This document shows, one piece after another, positions 25,742 through 35,057 of a stretch of 64,000 bases of DNA (position 1 is the stretch's first letter; every line of letters begins with the position of its first letter). Made by a program: the position numbers and the translations under genes. The stretch lies in contig NZ_PDEQ01000010.1 of NCBI RefSeq assembly GCF_002554795.1, positions 1 through 64,000 of the forward strand. Direction: 5' to 3'. This DNA comes from Longibacter salinarum. GTDB lineage: Bacteria; Bacteroidota; Rhodothermia; Rhodothermales; Salinibacteraceae. The notes beneath the pieces are model-generated. The model was given only the letters and a program-made list of their open reading frames with translations, was not told where the DNA came from and made no database searches.

Positions 25742-28231
25742 ATGGACATTAGCTATCGCTGGTTGGAACGGTACGTGCACCTGGAGGAGTCGCCGGAGGC
25801 GCTCGCGGAGCAGCTGACCATGGCGGGCCTGGAGGTGGACGACGTGTCGCCGATCGGGTCGGACCTGGAGGGGGTTGTCGTGGGAGAGGTTATGGACGTG
25901 CGGGACCATCCGAACGCCGACCGGCTGGTGCTGTGCGATGTCGACATTGGAAAAGACAAGCCCTCGCAGATCGCATGTGGCGCGCCGAACGTCGCCGCCG
26001 GACAGAAGGTGCCTGTGGCCACGGTCGGGACGACGCTCTACCTGCCGGATCGGGAGAACCCGGAGGAGCGACAGGCGATCACGATCGAGAAGCGCAGCAT
26101 TCGCGGGGAGTCGTCGCGAGGCATGATCTGCGCGGAGGATGAGCTGGGGCTCTCCGAGGACCACGGCGGCATCATGGTGTTGGATCCGGATGCTGAAATC
26201 GGTCGTCCGTTCGCGGAGTACCTGGCGGACCTTGACGTGCAGCCAGAAGATGCTGTCATCGACATCGACCTGACGCCGAACCGCCCGGACGCGGCGAGCC
26301 ACATCGGTGTGGCGCGCGACGTGGCCGCAATCAACGGACGTCAGCTCTGCCGCCCGGAGGTCAACATCCCGACCGCTGGCGGCGACGCCGCCGATCAGGT
26401 GAGCGTCGACATTCAGGATCCGGCAGGATGCGAGCGGTACGTGGCCATGGTCGTGCGCGATGTGGAGGTGAAAGAGTCGCCTCTGTGGCTGAAGCGTCGG
26501 CTTTCCGCGATTGGTTTGCGTCCGCGCAACAACGTGGTCGACATCACCAACTTCGTCCTGCACGAGGTTGGCCAGCCGCTGCATGCGTTCGACCTGAACA
26601 CGATCGCGGACAACCGGATCGTGGTACGTTCATCGGAGGGCGAGGAGACGTTTACCACGCTCGACGATAAGGAGCGCACGCTACCAGACGGCACGCTGCT
26701 GATCTGCGATGCGGAGGAGCCGGTCGCCGTCGCGGGCGTCATGGGCGGAGCAGAGAGCGAGGTGTCCGACGAAACAACCGACGTTCTGATCGAGAGCGCG
26801 TACTTTGACCCGTCGACGATTCGGAAGACGGCGAAGGCGCTGTCGCTACAGACCGACTCGTCCTATCGCTTCGAACGCGGTGTGGATCGCGACGGACAGC
26901 TCTGGGCGGCGGCCCGGGCTGCAGAGCTCATTGCCGAGCTCGCCGGGGGAACGATCGTGCCGGGCTGCGTGGATGCCCATCCGACGCCTTCCGAGACGCG
27001 AACGGCGACGCTTCGACTGGATCGCCTGACGAGCGTCCTGGGTGTCAACATTTCCCGGGAGGACGCCATTAACCATCTCGAATCCGTCGGCTTCGTGGTC
27101 TCAGACGATGGCGGCACGCTGAATTGCGAGATTCCGACGTGGCGCCCCGACGTGTCGATCGAGGAAGATTTGATCGAAGAGGTGGCTCGCCTGTACGGTT
27201 ACAACGCCATCCCGGAGCCAGCACGCGTTCCGATTCCCAACGTGACGCCGGGACAGCGACCGGTGGAGACGCTCCGCCGTCAGGTGCGCACCCTGCTGAA
27301 GGGCCGTGGCTTCCGCGAGATCTACACGAACAGCATGCTGCGGACGGAGCGCGCCGAGCAGTTTGCCATCACGCCGGGACGCGATGCCCCAGTGTCCGTC
27401 GTGGAAACGCAGAATCCCATCTCGCAGGAAATGGCGGCGCTGCGTCCGCGCCTTCTCCCCGGTGCGCTCCAGGTCATGCAGTACAACCGAAACCATGGAC
27501 AAAAGGCGCTCCGTCTGTTCGAGACCGGCCACGTCTTTCGCCGGGCGGAAGGGGATGAAGAACCTATCGTGGAGGGCTTCAGCGAGCACGAGGCGCTGCT
27601 TCTGGCCATGACGGGGCCGCACTCGCCGGGCGGCTGGGACACGGATGTTCGCCCGTCCGACTACTTCGACCTGAAGGGGATCGTCGAAATGCTGCTCGAC
27701 GATCTGCATCTGAACGACGTATCGATGACGCCCCACGACGGAGAGGCAAGCAACAATCACGTCGAACCGACCATTCATCGCCTCGACGTGCATGCGGGAG
27801 ATCGTTTCCTCGGCACGCTATCCCAGGTGAACCCGTCAGTGACGGAAGATGTAGACCTGGAAGATGCGGTGTTCGTCGCCGAGCTGAACCTGGAGGCGCT
27901 GGTCGACGCAGCTGCACCCAATGCCCGTACCGATTACGAACCAGTCAGTCGGTTCCCGGTCGTGGAGCGCGACCTGGCCGTCCTCGTGGCGGATGCGCAG
28001 TCCGTCGGGCCGATGCTCGACACGATTCGCACCGCCGGACAACCGCTTCTCAAGGATATCGACGTTTTCGACGTGTATCGTGGTGAAGGCGTCGGCCGAG
28101 ATGAGAAAAGTGTGGCCTTCACGCTCCGTTTCGGTGCCGACCGCACCCTGACCGATGCCGAGGTCGATACGAAGATCGATGCGGCCGTGAAAGAACTCGC
28201 CCGCTCCTTCGGAGCAGAACTACGCGAGTAA
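25742..28231 (+). CDS. pheT: Phenylalanyl-tRNA synthetase beta subunit
   Basis: The 829-residue beta subunit has the full bacterial domain order. An EMAP-II-like tRNA-binding domain (about 40-160, with VMDVRDHPNADRL) comes first. The B3/B4 editing domain, with DIDLTPNRPDAASHIGVARDVAA before it, follows. The B5 domain and a catalytic-like core come next, and the FDX-ACB anticodon-binding domain (about 735-829, SRFPVVERDLAVLV) ends the protein. It hydrolyses mischarged Tyr-tRNA-Phe and helps bind tRNA. It must have its own promoter because of the opposing gene upstream. Confidence 0.98.
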   Translation: MDISYRWLERYVHLEESPEALAEQLTMAGLEVDDVSPIGSDLEGVVVGEVMDVRDHPNADRLVLCDVDIGKDKPSQIACGAPNVAAGQKVPVATVGTTLYLPDRENPEERQAITIEKRSIRGESSRGMICAEDELGLSEDHGGIMVLDPDAEIGRPFAEYLADLDVQPEDAVIDIDLTPNRPDAASHIGVARDVAAINGRQLCRPEVNIPTAGGDAADQVSVDIQDPAGCERYVAMVVRDVEVKESPLWLKRRLSAIGLRPRNNVVDITNFVLHEVGQPLHAFDLNTIADNRIVVRSSEGEETFTTLDDKERTLPDGTLLICDAEEPVAVAGVMGGAESEVSDETTDVLIESAYFDPSTIRKTAKALSLQTDSSYRFERGVDRDGQLWAAARAAELIAELAGGTIVPGCVDAHPTPSETRTATLRLDRLTSVLGVNISREDAINHLESVGFVVSDDGGTLNCEIPTWRPDVSIEEDLIEEVARLYGYNAIPEPARVPIPNVTPGQRPVETLRRQVRTLLKGRGFREIYTNSMLRTERAEQFAITPGRDAPVSVVETQNPISQEMAALRPRLLPGALQVMQYNRNHGQKALRLFETGHVFRRAEGDEEPIVEGFSEHEALLLAMTGPHSPGGWDTDVRPSDYFDLKGIVEMLLDDLHLNDVSMTPHDGEASNNHVEPTIHRLDVHAGDRFLGTLSQVNPSVTEDVDLEDAVFVAELNLEALVDAAAPNARTDYEPVSRFPVVERDLAVLVADAQSVGPMLDTIRTAGQPLLKDIDVFDVYRGEGVGRDEKSVAFTLRFGADRTLTDAEVDTKIDAAVKELARSFGAELRE

Positions 28232-28564
28232 CCCGACATACGGCGCTCATTTGCGGGGTCATCTCGCAACGTATACGCCTTCAGACGAATAGAAAGACGG
28301 GCGTCGACTTGAGTTGTCGTTGCGTAAGCCCTATTGTAAAGAAACGTTAGAGGTGAATTGTCCGTCTGATGCGTGCCACAAACCTCTATTCGATGCCGAT
28401 TGATTGACCCTTTTGTTGACTAGATTGGCCGGCATCCAACCCATAAAAATTACCGTCAGGTCGACGTTGTCAACTGCGACCGCATGCGGCATTGGTACTC
28501 GTTCAGGTGCCGGTTTGGCCTGCTGTGATTCATCGATTCGGCGCCTCGTTGCGTCGTAGCGATC
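28232..28564. other. Intergenic region between pheT and the zapB-like gene
   Basis: No gene is supported in 333 bp. An AT-rich patch around 28400-28450 with TTGACT (28416-28421) and CCCATAAAAATT about 20 bp on could hold the promoter of the following cell-division genes; the match is weak. Confidence 0.35.
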
Positions 28565-29251
28565 ATGAGCGATCCCCAGCGAACCTCTTTGCCCCCTTCC
28601 TCCGCGTCGAATGGTTCCGTGCCAGACGACGAAACGGCTCCTCCATTCGAGGAGGCGGAAGATCCGAATGTCCCCGAGCCGTTCCGCGAGGCCGTGGCTG
28701 CACTGCACGAGCAGGTGCAAACAGCTGCGGATGCGATCCGAGAACTGCGCGCCGAGAACGAGCGCTTGCGGCAAAAAGTTGAGGATCTGTCGGAGCGACC
28801 GGACGTGTCCGACGACGACGCGTTCATTCTTCTCGACGACGACCGTGCCGATCTTCGCGAGCGCATTCAGAGTTTTATCGACGCGATCGACGAGCATCTC
28901 GAGACGTCTCCAGCGTCAGGAATCGACCCGGAGTGGCCCGATGAGCCGCCGGCGGAGCCTGAACCATCGGATTCCGAACCACCGGATTCCGAGTTGTCGG
29001 ATGAGATGGACGAGACGCTTGATGAGCCGCCTGAAAATGAGTCGGGCGAGACGTCCGATCCTGCCGCATCGACGTTACAGGATGGCCTTCCGGATGACGG
29101 CGAGTTTGAGGTTGAAGTACCGGACCCGTCTGATGAAGGCGAAGACCGTCCGACGTCGAAGCGAAGCCCTTGCAGGGACGAGTACACGTCTGAGCCTCGG
29201 ACCATTGGGCCAGGATTGCAGCCCCGCCGCTCCGCCCGTCGCCGTCGCTGA
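28565..29251 (+). CDS. Coiled-coil acidic protein, ZapB-like by context
   Basis: A 228-residue protein with a coiled coil (about residues 38-76: FREAVAALHEQVQTAADAIR and the following heptads). An acidic, Pro/Ser/Glu-rich low-complexity region (about 115-200) and an Arg-rich end (PRRSARRRR) follow. The coiled coil and the gene's place 80 bp before zapA suggest a cell-division accessory protein like ZapB. The long disordered tail is not part of that family, so this name is an inference from position. The acidic-then-basic layout recalls, on a small scale, the protein at 56352. Confidence 0.6.
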   Translation: MSDPQRTSLPPSSASNGSVPDDETAPPFEEAEDPNVPEPFREAVAALHEQVQTAADAIRELRAENERLRQKVEDLSERPDVSDDDAFILLDDDRADLRERIQSFIDAIDEHLETSPASGIDPEWPDEPPAEPEPSDSEPPDSELSDEMDETLDEPPENESGETSDPAASTLQDGLPDDGEFEVEVPDPSDEGEDRPTSKRSPCRDEYTSEPRTIGPGLQPRRSARRRR

Positions 29252-29331
29252 CGGTGTCCGTTCCGCATCACGTATCCGGTGAATCTCGCCTTTCTCTCCG
29301 CCCCTCGTCTGTCTCACACGTCTTGCCTCCC

Positions 29332-29754
29332 ATGGCGGAATCGAGTACGAAGTCCATCCGCGTTCATATTCTCGGTCGTGAATACGCACTTCGCGTCGAG
29401 GAAGAGGACGAAGAGCATACGCGGACGATGGCTGCGTTCGTGAACCGCCGGATGGAAGCTTTCAAGGATGCACATCCGGAGCAGGCAGAGCTTACAACGG
29501 CTGTGATTACGGCCCTTGCGCTTGCTGATGAGCTCCACCAGATGCGCGACTCAGCTACGGCGGATACGGAGCATGTCACAAGTGAGCTTCGTCGTCTGGC
29601 GGAGACGCTGTCCGATGTGATTGAGGAAAAAGCCTCACCACCTGAACGGAGCGAGGAATCGGTCGATACGCCTGCCCTCGCGATGGGCGCCGCGCAGGGG
29701 ACGCCCGTGGATGAGGAGCAATCAGAGACGCCGCCGTCGGAGCAAGGCGAGTAG
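29332..29754 (+). CDS. zapA: Cell division protein ZapA
   Basis: ZapA binds FtsZ and bundles its filaments at the division ring. With ATG 29332 the protein has 140 residues. The ZapA core is clear: SIRVHILGREYALRVEEEDEEH, then AAFVNRRMEAF, then a long helix rich in Ala and Leu (TTAVITALALADELHQM) that makes the coiled coil. The C-terminal 40 residues are acidic and Pro/Ser-rich. The frame is open for 26 codons before the ATG, without family similarity. A candidate 6S RNA follows, an arrangement seen in many bacteria. Confidence 0.9.
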   Translation: MAESSTKSIRVHILGREYALRVEEEDEEHTRTMAAFVNRRMEAFKDAHPEQAELTTAVITALALADELHQMRDSATADTEHVTSELRRLAETLSDVIEEKASPPERSEESVDTPALAMGAAQGTPVDEEQSETPPSEQGE

Positions 29755-29788
29755 TGGTGTGCCGGGCGCGAGCCGACGGTACATACAT

Positions 29789-29816
29789 CTCGCCCCTCGC
29801 CCCTCACACCTCACAT
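29789..29816. repeat. Heptamer repeat CTCRCMY, four units
   Basis: CTCGCCC, CTCGCCC, CTCACAC, CTCACAT lie 34 bp after the zapA stop. Their complement (GTGTGAG) recurs at 47212-47225. Confidence 0.65.
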
Positions 29817-29984
29817 CTCCTTCACCTAATTTCCAGATAGGGTAGCGGGTTGCGGGAAACGTGTATCCAGCAATTCGGTACGTGAGAATCCAGCAAGCCG
29901 ACGCCCGGCTCTGCAGCGTTTTAGGTAAAGAAGAATCTGCAACCTATCAAAAGGGAGCTTACCTCCGATACCGGACGGCAGGCC

Positions 29985-30165
29985 TCACCTCTGCGCCGAC
30001 ATGGAGCATCCTTGCGATGCTGCTAGCGCGAGGCTTTCCGCCCCGCGGAAAGATAACAGTGGACGTCGAAAGGCTTCGGGCGGCTACCCACATTGTCAAA
30101 GAAGAGGTTCTTCTTCCCTGGCGCTGCATCTGGCGACGCTTGCTGCTCATGCCGACGCCCCGGCC
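29985..30165 (+). ncRNA. ssrS: Candidate 6S RNA downstream of zapA
   Basis: No coding frame is credible here. The 5' part (about 29991-30033, GCGCCGACATGGAGCA) is partly complementary to the 3' part (about 30113-30158, TGCTGCTCATGCCGACGCC), so the RNA can fold as a long imperfect rod. Inside, AAGAA-GAGG-TTCTTC near 30099-30114 forms a small hairpin, like the one beside the central bubble of 6S RNA. A terminator begins at 30155. 6S RNA often follows zapA; it binds the housekeeping RNA polymerase. Ends are approximate and the call is by eye. Confidence 0.45.
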
Positions 30166-30207
30166 CGGACCGAGCCCGCTGCTCGTGTTCGACCGGGGCG
30201 TTCTTTT
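30155..30207 (+). terminator. Intrinsic terminator before the ABC-F gene
   Basis: ACGCCCCGG pairs with CCGGGGCGT across a 29-base loop that may form further pairs; TTCTTTT follows. It would end a transcript starting after zapA. Confidence 0.7.
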
Positions 30208-30263
30208 CGTATCGTCCTTCGTTCTCTGGTCCCGACCGGGGCCTCGCTCTGGTTCTTTCTCCA

Positions 30264-32261
30264 ATGATTCAGCTCACTGACGTATCCCTTTCGTTCGGCG
30301 GAACGCCCATCTTCCGCGACCTCTCCTGGACCATCACCCCAGACGGCCACCGAATCGGCCTTATCGGTCCCAATGGAGCGGGCAAGACGACGCTTCTGAA
30401 GGTGATCTCCGGCGACCTTCTCCCGAATGAGGGGCGCGTGGAAACGGGCAAGACGTCCGTTGGCTACCTGGAGCAGGACATTCAGGAGCTTCCGCCGGAA
30501 CGGTCGGTGCGCGAAGAGGCGGTCCGTGCGTTTGACGACGTGCTCGAGCTCGAACGGAAGGAAGAGCAGATCACCGCGGAGCTTGCCGAGACGACGGACT
30601 ACGAGAGCGAGGAGTATGAAAAACTTCTCGATCGGCTGCAGCGCGTTCAAGAGGCGCTCAATGCCCGAGAAGCGCATCGTATTCGGTCGCAGACCGACGC
30701 CACGCTCACGGGGCTGGGCTTCGATCCCGACGATCTAGATCGGCCGATACGGACTTTCTCCGGCGGCTGGCGTATGCGGGTTGCCCTCGCCAAGCTCCTG
30801 CTGCAGCGACCGGACATTCTCCTTTTGGATGAGCCGACCAACCACCTCGACATCGACAGCATTGACTGGCTGGAAGGGTATCTGAAAAACTACCCCGGGA
30901 GTGTCATTATCGTCAGTCACGATCGGTACTTCCTCGACCGGATGGTGAATCAAACGGCGGAGCTAACCCGCGGTCAGATTGACCTGTACGATGGAAATTA
31001 TTCGTACTACCTGGAGGCGAGGGAGGAGCGGCGCGAGCAATGGCGCAACGCGTATGAAAATCAGCAGCGCCGGATCAAGGAGATTGAGGACTTCATCGCG
31101 AAGTTCCGGTACAATGCCTCCAAAGCCAGCCAGGTGCAGAGCCGCGTCAAGAAGCTGGAGAAGATGGATCGCATTCCGGAGCCTCCGAGCGAGGAAACCA
31201 CGATCTCGTTTCGCTTCCCGGAGCCTCGACGTTCGGGGGCGATCGTGCTCGACGTAACGTCGTTTTCGAAAACGTACGAGTCCGAGGAGGGACCGGTGGA
31301 CGTGTTCGACGACGCCGGACCGCTGTCCATCGAGCGTGGCGACAAGATCGCGCTCGTCGGGCCGAACGGGGCGGGTAAATCTACGCTCGCCCGGATTCTC
31401 GATGGAAGTGAGATCTTTGAGGGCGAACGGAGCCTCGGGCACAACGTCGACATGTCGTTTTTCGCCCAGCATCAGGCCGACGAGCTGGAGTCGGGGCAGA
31501 CGGTGCTTGACGCCGTGCGCTCGGTGTCGCCAGGGACGCCGGAAACGGAGCTACGCACCCTGCTCGGCACCTTCCTCTTCCGTGGCGACGATGTGTTCAA
31601 GGATGTAAGCGTGCTTTCGGGTGGGGAGCGGAGCCGGGTCGCGCTGGCGCGGACGCTGCTTTCCCCGGCGAACTTTCTCATCCTGGACGAGCCGACCAAC
31701 CACCTCGACATCCAGTCCAAGCAGGTCCTGATCGAGGCATTGCAGCAGTACGGCGGCACCTTCGTGATCGTGAGCCACGACCGCCATTTTCTTGATGAGG
31801 TTGTCGAAAAGGTCTGGCGCGTCGGGAACGGCGATGTCCGCGAGTTCCTCGGCAACTACTCCGATTACCGCTGGCAGGTGGAAGAAGGATCGGCAGCTCA
31901 GTTGGCTGATGCGCAATCATCCGGCTCGTCGGCCGAAGCAAAATCATCGTCCTCCAGTCGATCGAACGGCCGGCGCACGAACGGCAAAAACGAGTCGTCG
32001 AAGACGGCGTCGGATGATCCTCTGTCCGGCCTGAACTCGTACCAGATCAAAAAGAAACTGGAGGAGACGGAGGCAGAGATTTTGGAAAAGGAGGAGAAGC
32101 AAGAGGAGATCGAGGATAAGATGGCCGATCCGGCGGCTTACGATGAGAATGGACAGGCTCGAGAGTTATCCCGCGCCTACAACGCGCTAAAACAGGACCT
32201 TGCTACGTTGTACGATCAGTGGGAGGCGCTCACCGATCGTGTCATGGCGATGGATGAGTAG
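30264..32261 (+). CDS. ABC-F family ATPase (Uup/EttA-like)
   Basis: A soluble protein with two ABC ATPase domains and no membrane part; ABC-F proteins act on the ribosome. ATG 30264 (MIQLTDVSLSFGG) gives 665 residues. The first domain has GPNGAGKTT (about 35-43), signature FSGGWRMRVA and LLLDEPTNHLD. The linker with YEDR-type helices (about 245-305) resembles the P-site tRNA interaction motif. The second domain has GPNGAGKST and LSGGERSRVA with LILDEPTNHLD. A Ser-rich spacer and a C-terminal coiled coil (about 590-660) are typical of Uup. The frame upstream of this ATG overlaps the terminator and candidate RNA and is not coding. Confidence 0.93.
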   Translation: MIQLTDVSLSFGGTPIFRDLSWTITPDGHRIGLIGPNGAGKTTLLKVISGDLLPNEGRVETGKTSVGYLEQDIQELPPERSVREEAVRAFDDVLELERKEEQITAELAETTDYESEEYEKLLDRLQRVQEALNAREAHRIRSQTDATLTGLGFDPDDLDRPIRTFSGGWRMRVALAKLLLQRPDILLLDEPTNHLDIDSIDWLEGYLKNYPGSVIIVSHDRYFLDRMVNQTAELTRGQIDLYDGNYSYYLEAREERREQWRNAYENQQRRIKEIEDFIAKFRYNASKASQVQSRVKKLEKMDRIPEPPSEETTISFRFPEPRRSGAIVLDVTSFSKTYESEEGPVDVFDDAGPLSIERGDKIALVGPNGAGKSTLARILDGSEIFEGERSLGHNVDMSFFAQHQADELESGQTVLDAVRSVSPGTPETELRTLLGTFLFRGDDVFKDVSVLSGGERSRVALARTLLSPANFLILDEPTNHLDIQSKQVLIEALQQYGGTFVIVSHDRHFLDEVVEKVWRVGNGDVREFLGNYSDYRWQVEEGSAAQLADAQSSGSSAEAKSSSSSRSNGRRTNGKNESSKTASDDPLSGLNSYQIKKKLEETEAEILEKEEKQEEIEDKMADPAAYDENGQARELSRAYNALKQDLATLYDQWEALTDRVMAMDE

Positions 32262-32344
32262 CCGGCCTACGCCCATCTGTGACGCCGGTTGGCCACAGTG
32301 CGGCTGGTACTATGCCCGGTCTTTCTGATTAACGTCCGTTGCCA

Positions 32345-33562
32345 ATGTCTCGTCCCATTCGTTCCCATCCTGCGATCCGCTGGGCGACTGCTGTGGTCCT
32401 GGCGATCACGCTACTGGGAGGACTCTCCGCGCCAACGGTGGCGCAAATTTTCGAGCTGCCACGTCCCGACACCTCCGATACACGATCATTCGGCGTGGCA
32501 GTGGCAATCTCCGGCGATGTCGCTATCGTCGGGGCGAGTGGAGAAAACGAGTGTGGCACCAACTCGGGTGCGGCCTACGTCTACGAACGTGATACAACGA
32601 GCGGTGCATGGAACCGGACGGTCCGGCTGACACCAAGCGAGTGCCGTGAAGGATCGTTTTTCGGAGAGACGGTCGATGCTGATGGCGATCGGGTCATCGT
32701 GAGCGCGTCGAGCGAGTTCTTCGCAGCCCCAAAGTCCAACGCCGCGTACATCTATGAGCGCCAACCCGACGGGGCGTGGCGACAAACCGCGCGCCTCACC
32801 GGAGCTGTTGGACGGGACGAGGGCGCCTTCGCGGCCGATGTGGCGATCCGGGGAGATCGTGCGGTGATTACGACATCGGGAGACGTGGACGGGAAGTTCG
32901 GGGGGAGCGTCTACGTTTTCGACTATGATGCCGGGCGCGACTCTTGGCGCCGCACGACTCGGTTGCGTGCAAGCCAGGGTGTGAAGCACGGCGTCTTAGG
33001 AGGTTCGCTGGCGATGGACGGATCGCGCATCGCGGTCGCAGCATCCACGTACTTCGACCGAAAGCCGGGATCGGTCTACATTTTCGAACAGGACGATGCC
33101 GGCGCGTGGACCGAATCGGAGATCCTGACCGGTATCGATGATTTCTTTATTTCTCTTGCGCTCCATGAGAACCGGCTGATCGTCGGCCAATCACGGGCCG
33201 GCAACAAAGGGTCCGGCATCGCAACCGTGTACCAGGATCTGGGCGCCACGTGGACAAAGGTTGTCACGCTTCGCCCGTCGACGCCGTATGAGTCTGGCGC
33301 GTTCGGGTCGACCGTGTCCATCGATGGCGAGTGGGCCCTCGTGACGGGTTATGATGAACAGCTCGGCCAGGACTTCAACATCGATCGGGTGGTCTACGCC
33401 TTCCGCCGACAACAGGACGATGGATCGTGGCCCCAGCGTCGCATCATCGATATCGGCCGTGTGGCATTTGGTGCAGCTATCGACCAGGACGGCTCCGCGG
33501 CGATCATCAGCTCCGTTCCAGAAACAGAGGCCGGGTCGGCCTACATCGTCCAACTACGGTAG
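32345..33562 (+). CDS. Secreted FG-GAP repeat beta-propeller protein
   Basis: A signal peptide (IRWATAVVLAITLLGG... ending near APTVAQ, about residue 33) directs this 405-residue protein outside the membrane. The rest consists of about seven FG-GAP-like blades with the recurring form FGxxVAIxGDxAIVGA...GSAYVYE. Examples are FGVAVAISGDVAIVGAS, FFGETVDADGDRVIVSAS and FGSTVSIDGEWALVTG. Such propellers often bind calcium or protein partners at the surface. Partners are unknown. A TTG two codons earlier could also start, but the ATG at 32345 is preferred. No operon partner is evident. Confidence 0.82.
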   Translation: MSRPIRSHPAIRWATAVVLAITLLGGLSAPTVAQIFELPRPDTSDTRSFGVAVAISGDVAIVGASGENECGTNSGAAYVYERDTTSGAWNRTVRLTPSECREGSFFGETVDADGDRVIVSASSEFFAAPKSNAAYIYERQPDGAWRQTARLTGAVGRDEGAFAADVAIRGDRAVITTSGDVDGKFGGSVYVFDYDAGRDSWRRTTRLRASQGVKHGVLGGSLAMDGSRIAVAASTYFDRKPGSVYIFEQDDAGAWTESEILTGIDDFFISLALHENRLIVGQSRAGNKGSGIATVYQDLGATWTKVVTLRPSTPYESGAFGSTVSIDGEWALVTGYDEQLGQDFNIDRVVYAFRRQQDDGSWPQRRIIDIGRVAFGAAIDQDGSAAIISSVPETEAGSAYIVQLR

Positions 33563-33691
33563 AAAAGAAGCAGCGACATCGGAGGCATGATGTGCTGATT
33601 GATGCGATGTATTTTGCTCGATCGATCTGCGGGGCAGGGTGTAGGCACCGCCGTAGCGCAAAACCTTCTCAATCGAATGCGATCTGGCAGG

Positions 33692-33910
33692 ATGGAAACC
33701 GTCGATGTTGCTGCTTTCGAGACGCTGGGCGAAGCTGAACTCGCCCGGCTGCGACTTGAGTCGGCCGGAATCCGATGCGTTCTCGCCGGTGCGGGACAGA
33801 CTGGGTTGCCAGCAGCGATGTTTTCTCGTACGGCGACGAAGGTACGCGTCCAGGTGGCGAGCGACGACGCTGAGGCCGCACGGGCAGTGCTTGGAGAGGA
33901 TCAGAACTGA
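33692..33910 (+). CDS. DUF2007-type small protein
   Basis: From ATG 33692 (METVDVAAFETLGEAELARLRLESAGI) the protein has 72 residues with the DUF2007 pattern: an opening beta strand, a helix holding EAELARLRLESAGI, then VRVQVASDDAEAARAVL. Members are described only as putative signal-transducing or ferredoxin-like-fold proteins. The frame is open for 31 codons upstream without family character. GGCAGG lies just before the chosen start. Confidence 0.75.
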   Translation: METVDVAAFETLGEAELARLRLESAGIRCVLAGAGQTGLPAAMFSRTATKVRVQVASDDAEAARAVLGEDQN

Positions 33911-34126
33911 TCTGCGACATCACGAAACTATCACGAACCTTCGTGGGTGGAAACCGAGACAGGAATTGCCTCTTACATATCGTGAAAGATCGCGGCTTCG
34001 GCATATCTCTCTCTTCTTTGTGCCGATGCCGGGAGCCTATTCGCATGATTGGGTGTCGGCTGGCGTGACGGGCCGGCTCGCCTGATCCCCCTCTCGATTT
34101 CGCCCCTCCCAGACGCTCCGGAGCAC

Positions 34127-34741
34127 ATGGACCGGAAGGCCACCTTTCTTTTTATATGTATCGCGGTCGGGCTGCTGCTGGCGGGCTGCTCTGGGTCGTC
34201 GAAGACAAAGACTCCGGACACGGATTCGTCGCCTGTCACGCCTCCGCCAACGGTGTCGGATAACGGTCCGTCCTCGCCCGAAGCTCCATCCGAGCCGCCG
34301 CCGGATGCGGTGACACAGCTGATTCAGGATGCTCTCCGATCCGACGGGAGTGTCTCATATCGAGAGCTTATCGATCGCCTCGGCACGCCGAGAAATGTTA
34401 ATACGGAGCCAGTGGCGAATACCTACGACCCGAAAGTGGTCGATACACTGCGGACGATGGCATGGTCGGGCATTGAGGCGCTCGTGTACGATGTTGCGAA
34501 CGAGCCGCGCTCCTTTCTCATCCGGTTCTCCGTGATGAGCGCGCAGTACGAAACCCCGGAAGGCCTCCGGGTGGGAGACTCGACGTCGCGCATTCTGGAC
34601 CTCATCGGAAAGCCGACGGAGCAGGATGAAGTGAATGGCGAATGGGTGTATCAGGAAAGCGATGCCACGCCGACCGCGATGATTCTCTTCATGAAGCGAG
34701 GTACCATCCAGCGAATCGACTGGGAGTTTTACTTCAGCTGA
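34127..34741 (+). CDS. Lipoprotein with a BamE/SmpA-like C-terminal repeat
   Basis: With ATG 34127 the protein has 204 residues and a lipoprotein signal (FLFICIAVGLLLAGC, Cys at about residue 21). A Pro/Ser-rich linker (about 22-60) leads to the folded part. Two segments, YRELIDRLGTPRNV and TSRILDLIGKPTEQDEVNGEWVYQ, have the LGxP...W.Y rhythm of SmpA/OmlA (BamE-like) domains. These occur in envelope lipoproteins, including the outer-membrane assembly machine. The similarity is short, so the family is tentative. The gene stands alone. Confidence 0.65.
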   Translation: MDRKATFLFICIAVGLLLAGCSGSSKTKTPDTDSSPVTPPPTVSDNGPSSPEAPSEPPPDAVTQLIQDALRSDGSVSYRELIDRLGTPRNVNTEPVANTYDPKVVDTLRTMAWSGIEALVYDVANEPRSFLIRFSVMSAQYETPEGLRVGDSTSRILDLIGKPTEQDEVNGEWVYQESDATPTAMILFMKRGTIQRIDWEFYFS

Positions 34742-35057
34742 TCCCATCTCTGCCGTTACCTTTCTCGCCCTTGGAGCGGCTTCCCATTTCCAAACGTCGA
34801 AACGATATTCCGACCGGGTTACGAGAATCCACGTCGGTTTCGAAACCCGCGGGAGATACCAGGATTGGAAGCGACGAATCTGGACCTACGACGCCGGATC
34901 CATTCTTGCATGGCATGTCCGTGTCTTGCTTTCGACGTTTTGTCCAGGTACTTGGATGATTTCAGCACAGCCAGACTGTGTCTCGGGTGTACGCTAGGTG
35001 TATGTATAGCGCAACCCGCCCCACGATTCGCTCCCTCGATTCGCTCAACTCAACTCC
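34742..35057. other. Intergenic region before moaC
   Basis: No gene is supported in 316 bp. It contains a perfect 12-bp palindrome GGTTTCGAAACC (34836-34847). No molybdenum-cofactor riboswitch pattern was recognised. Confidence 0.4.

Noticed and set aside
30093-30263. N-terminal extension of the ABC-F protein
   Set aside because: The frame runs through the candidate 6S RNA and its terminator; MIQLTDVSLSF is the family start.
34742-35057. Molybdenum-cofactor riboswitch before moaC
   Set aside because: Only a 12-bp palindrome was found; no match to the conserved Moco motif segments could be made.
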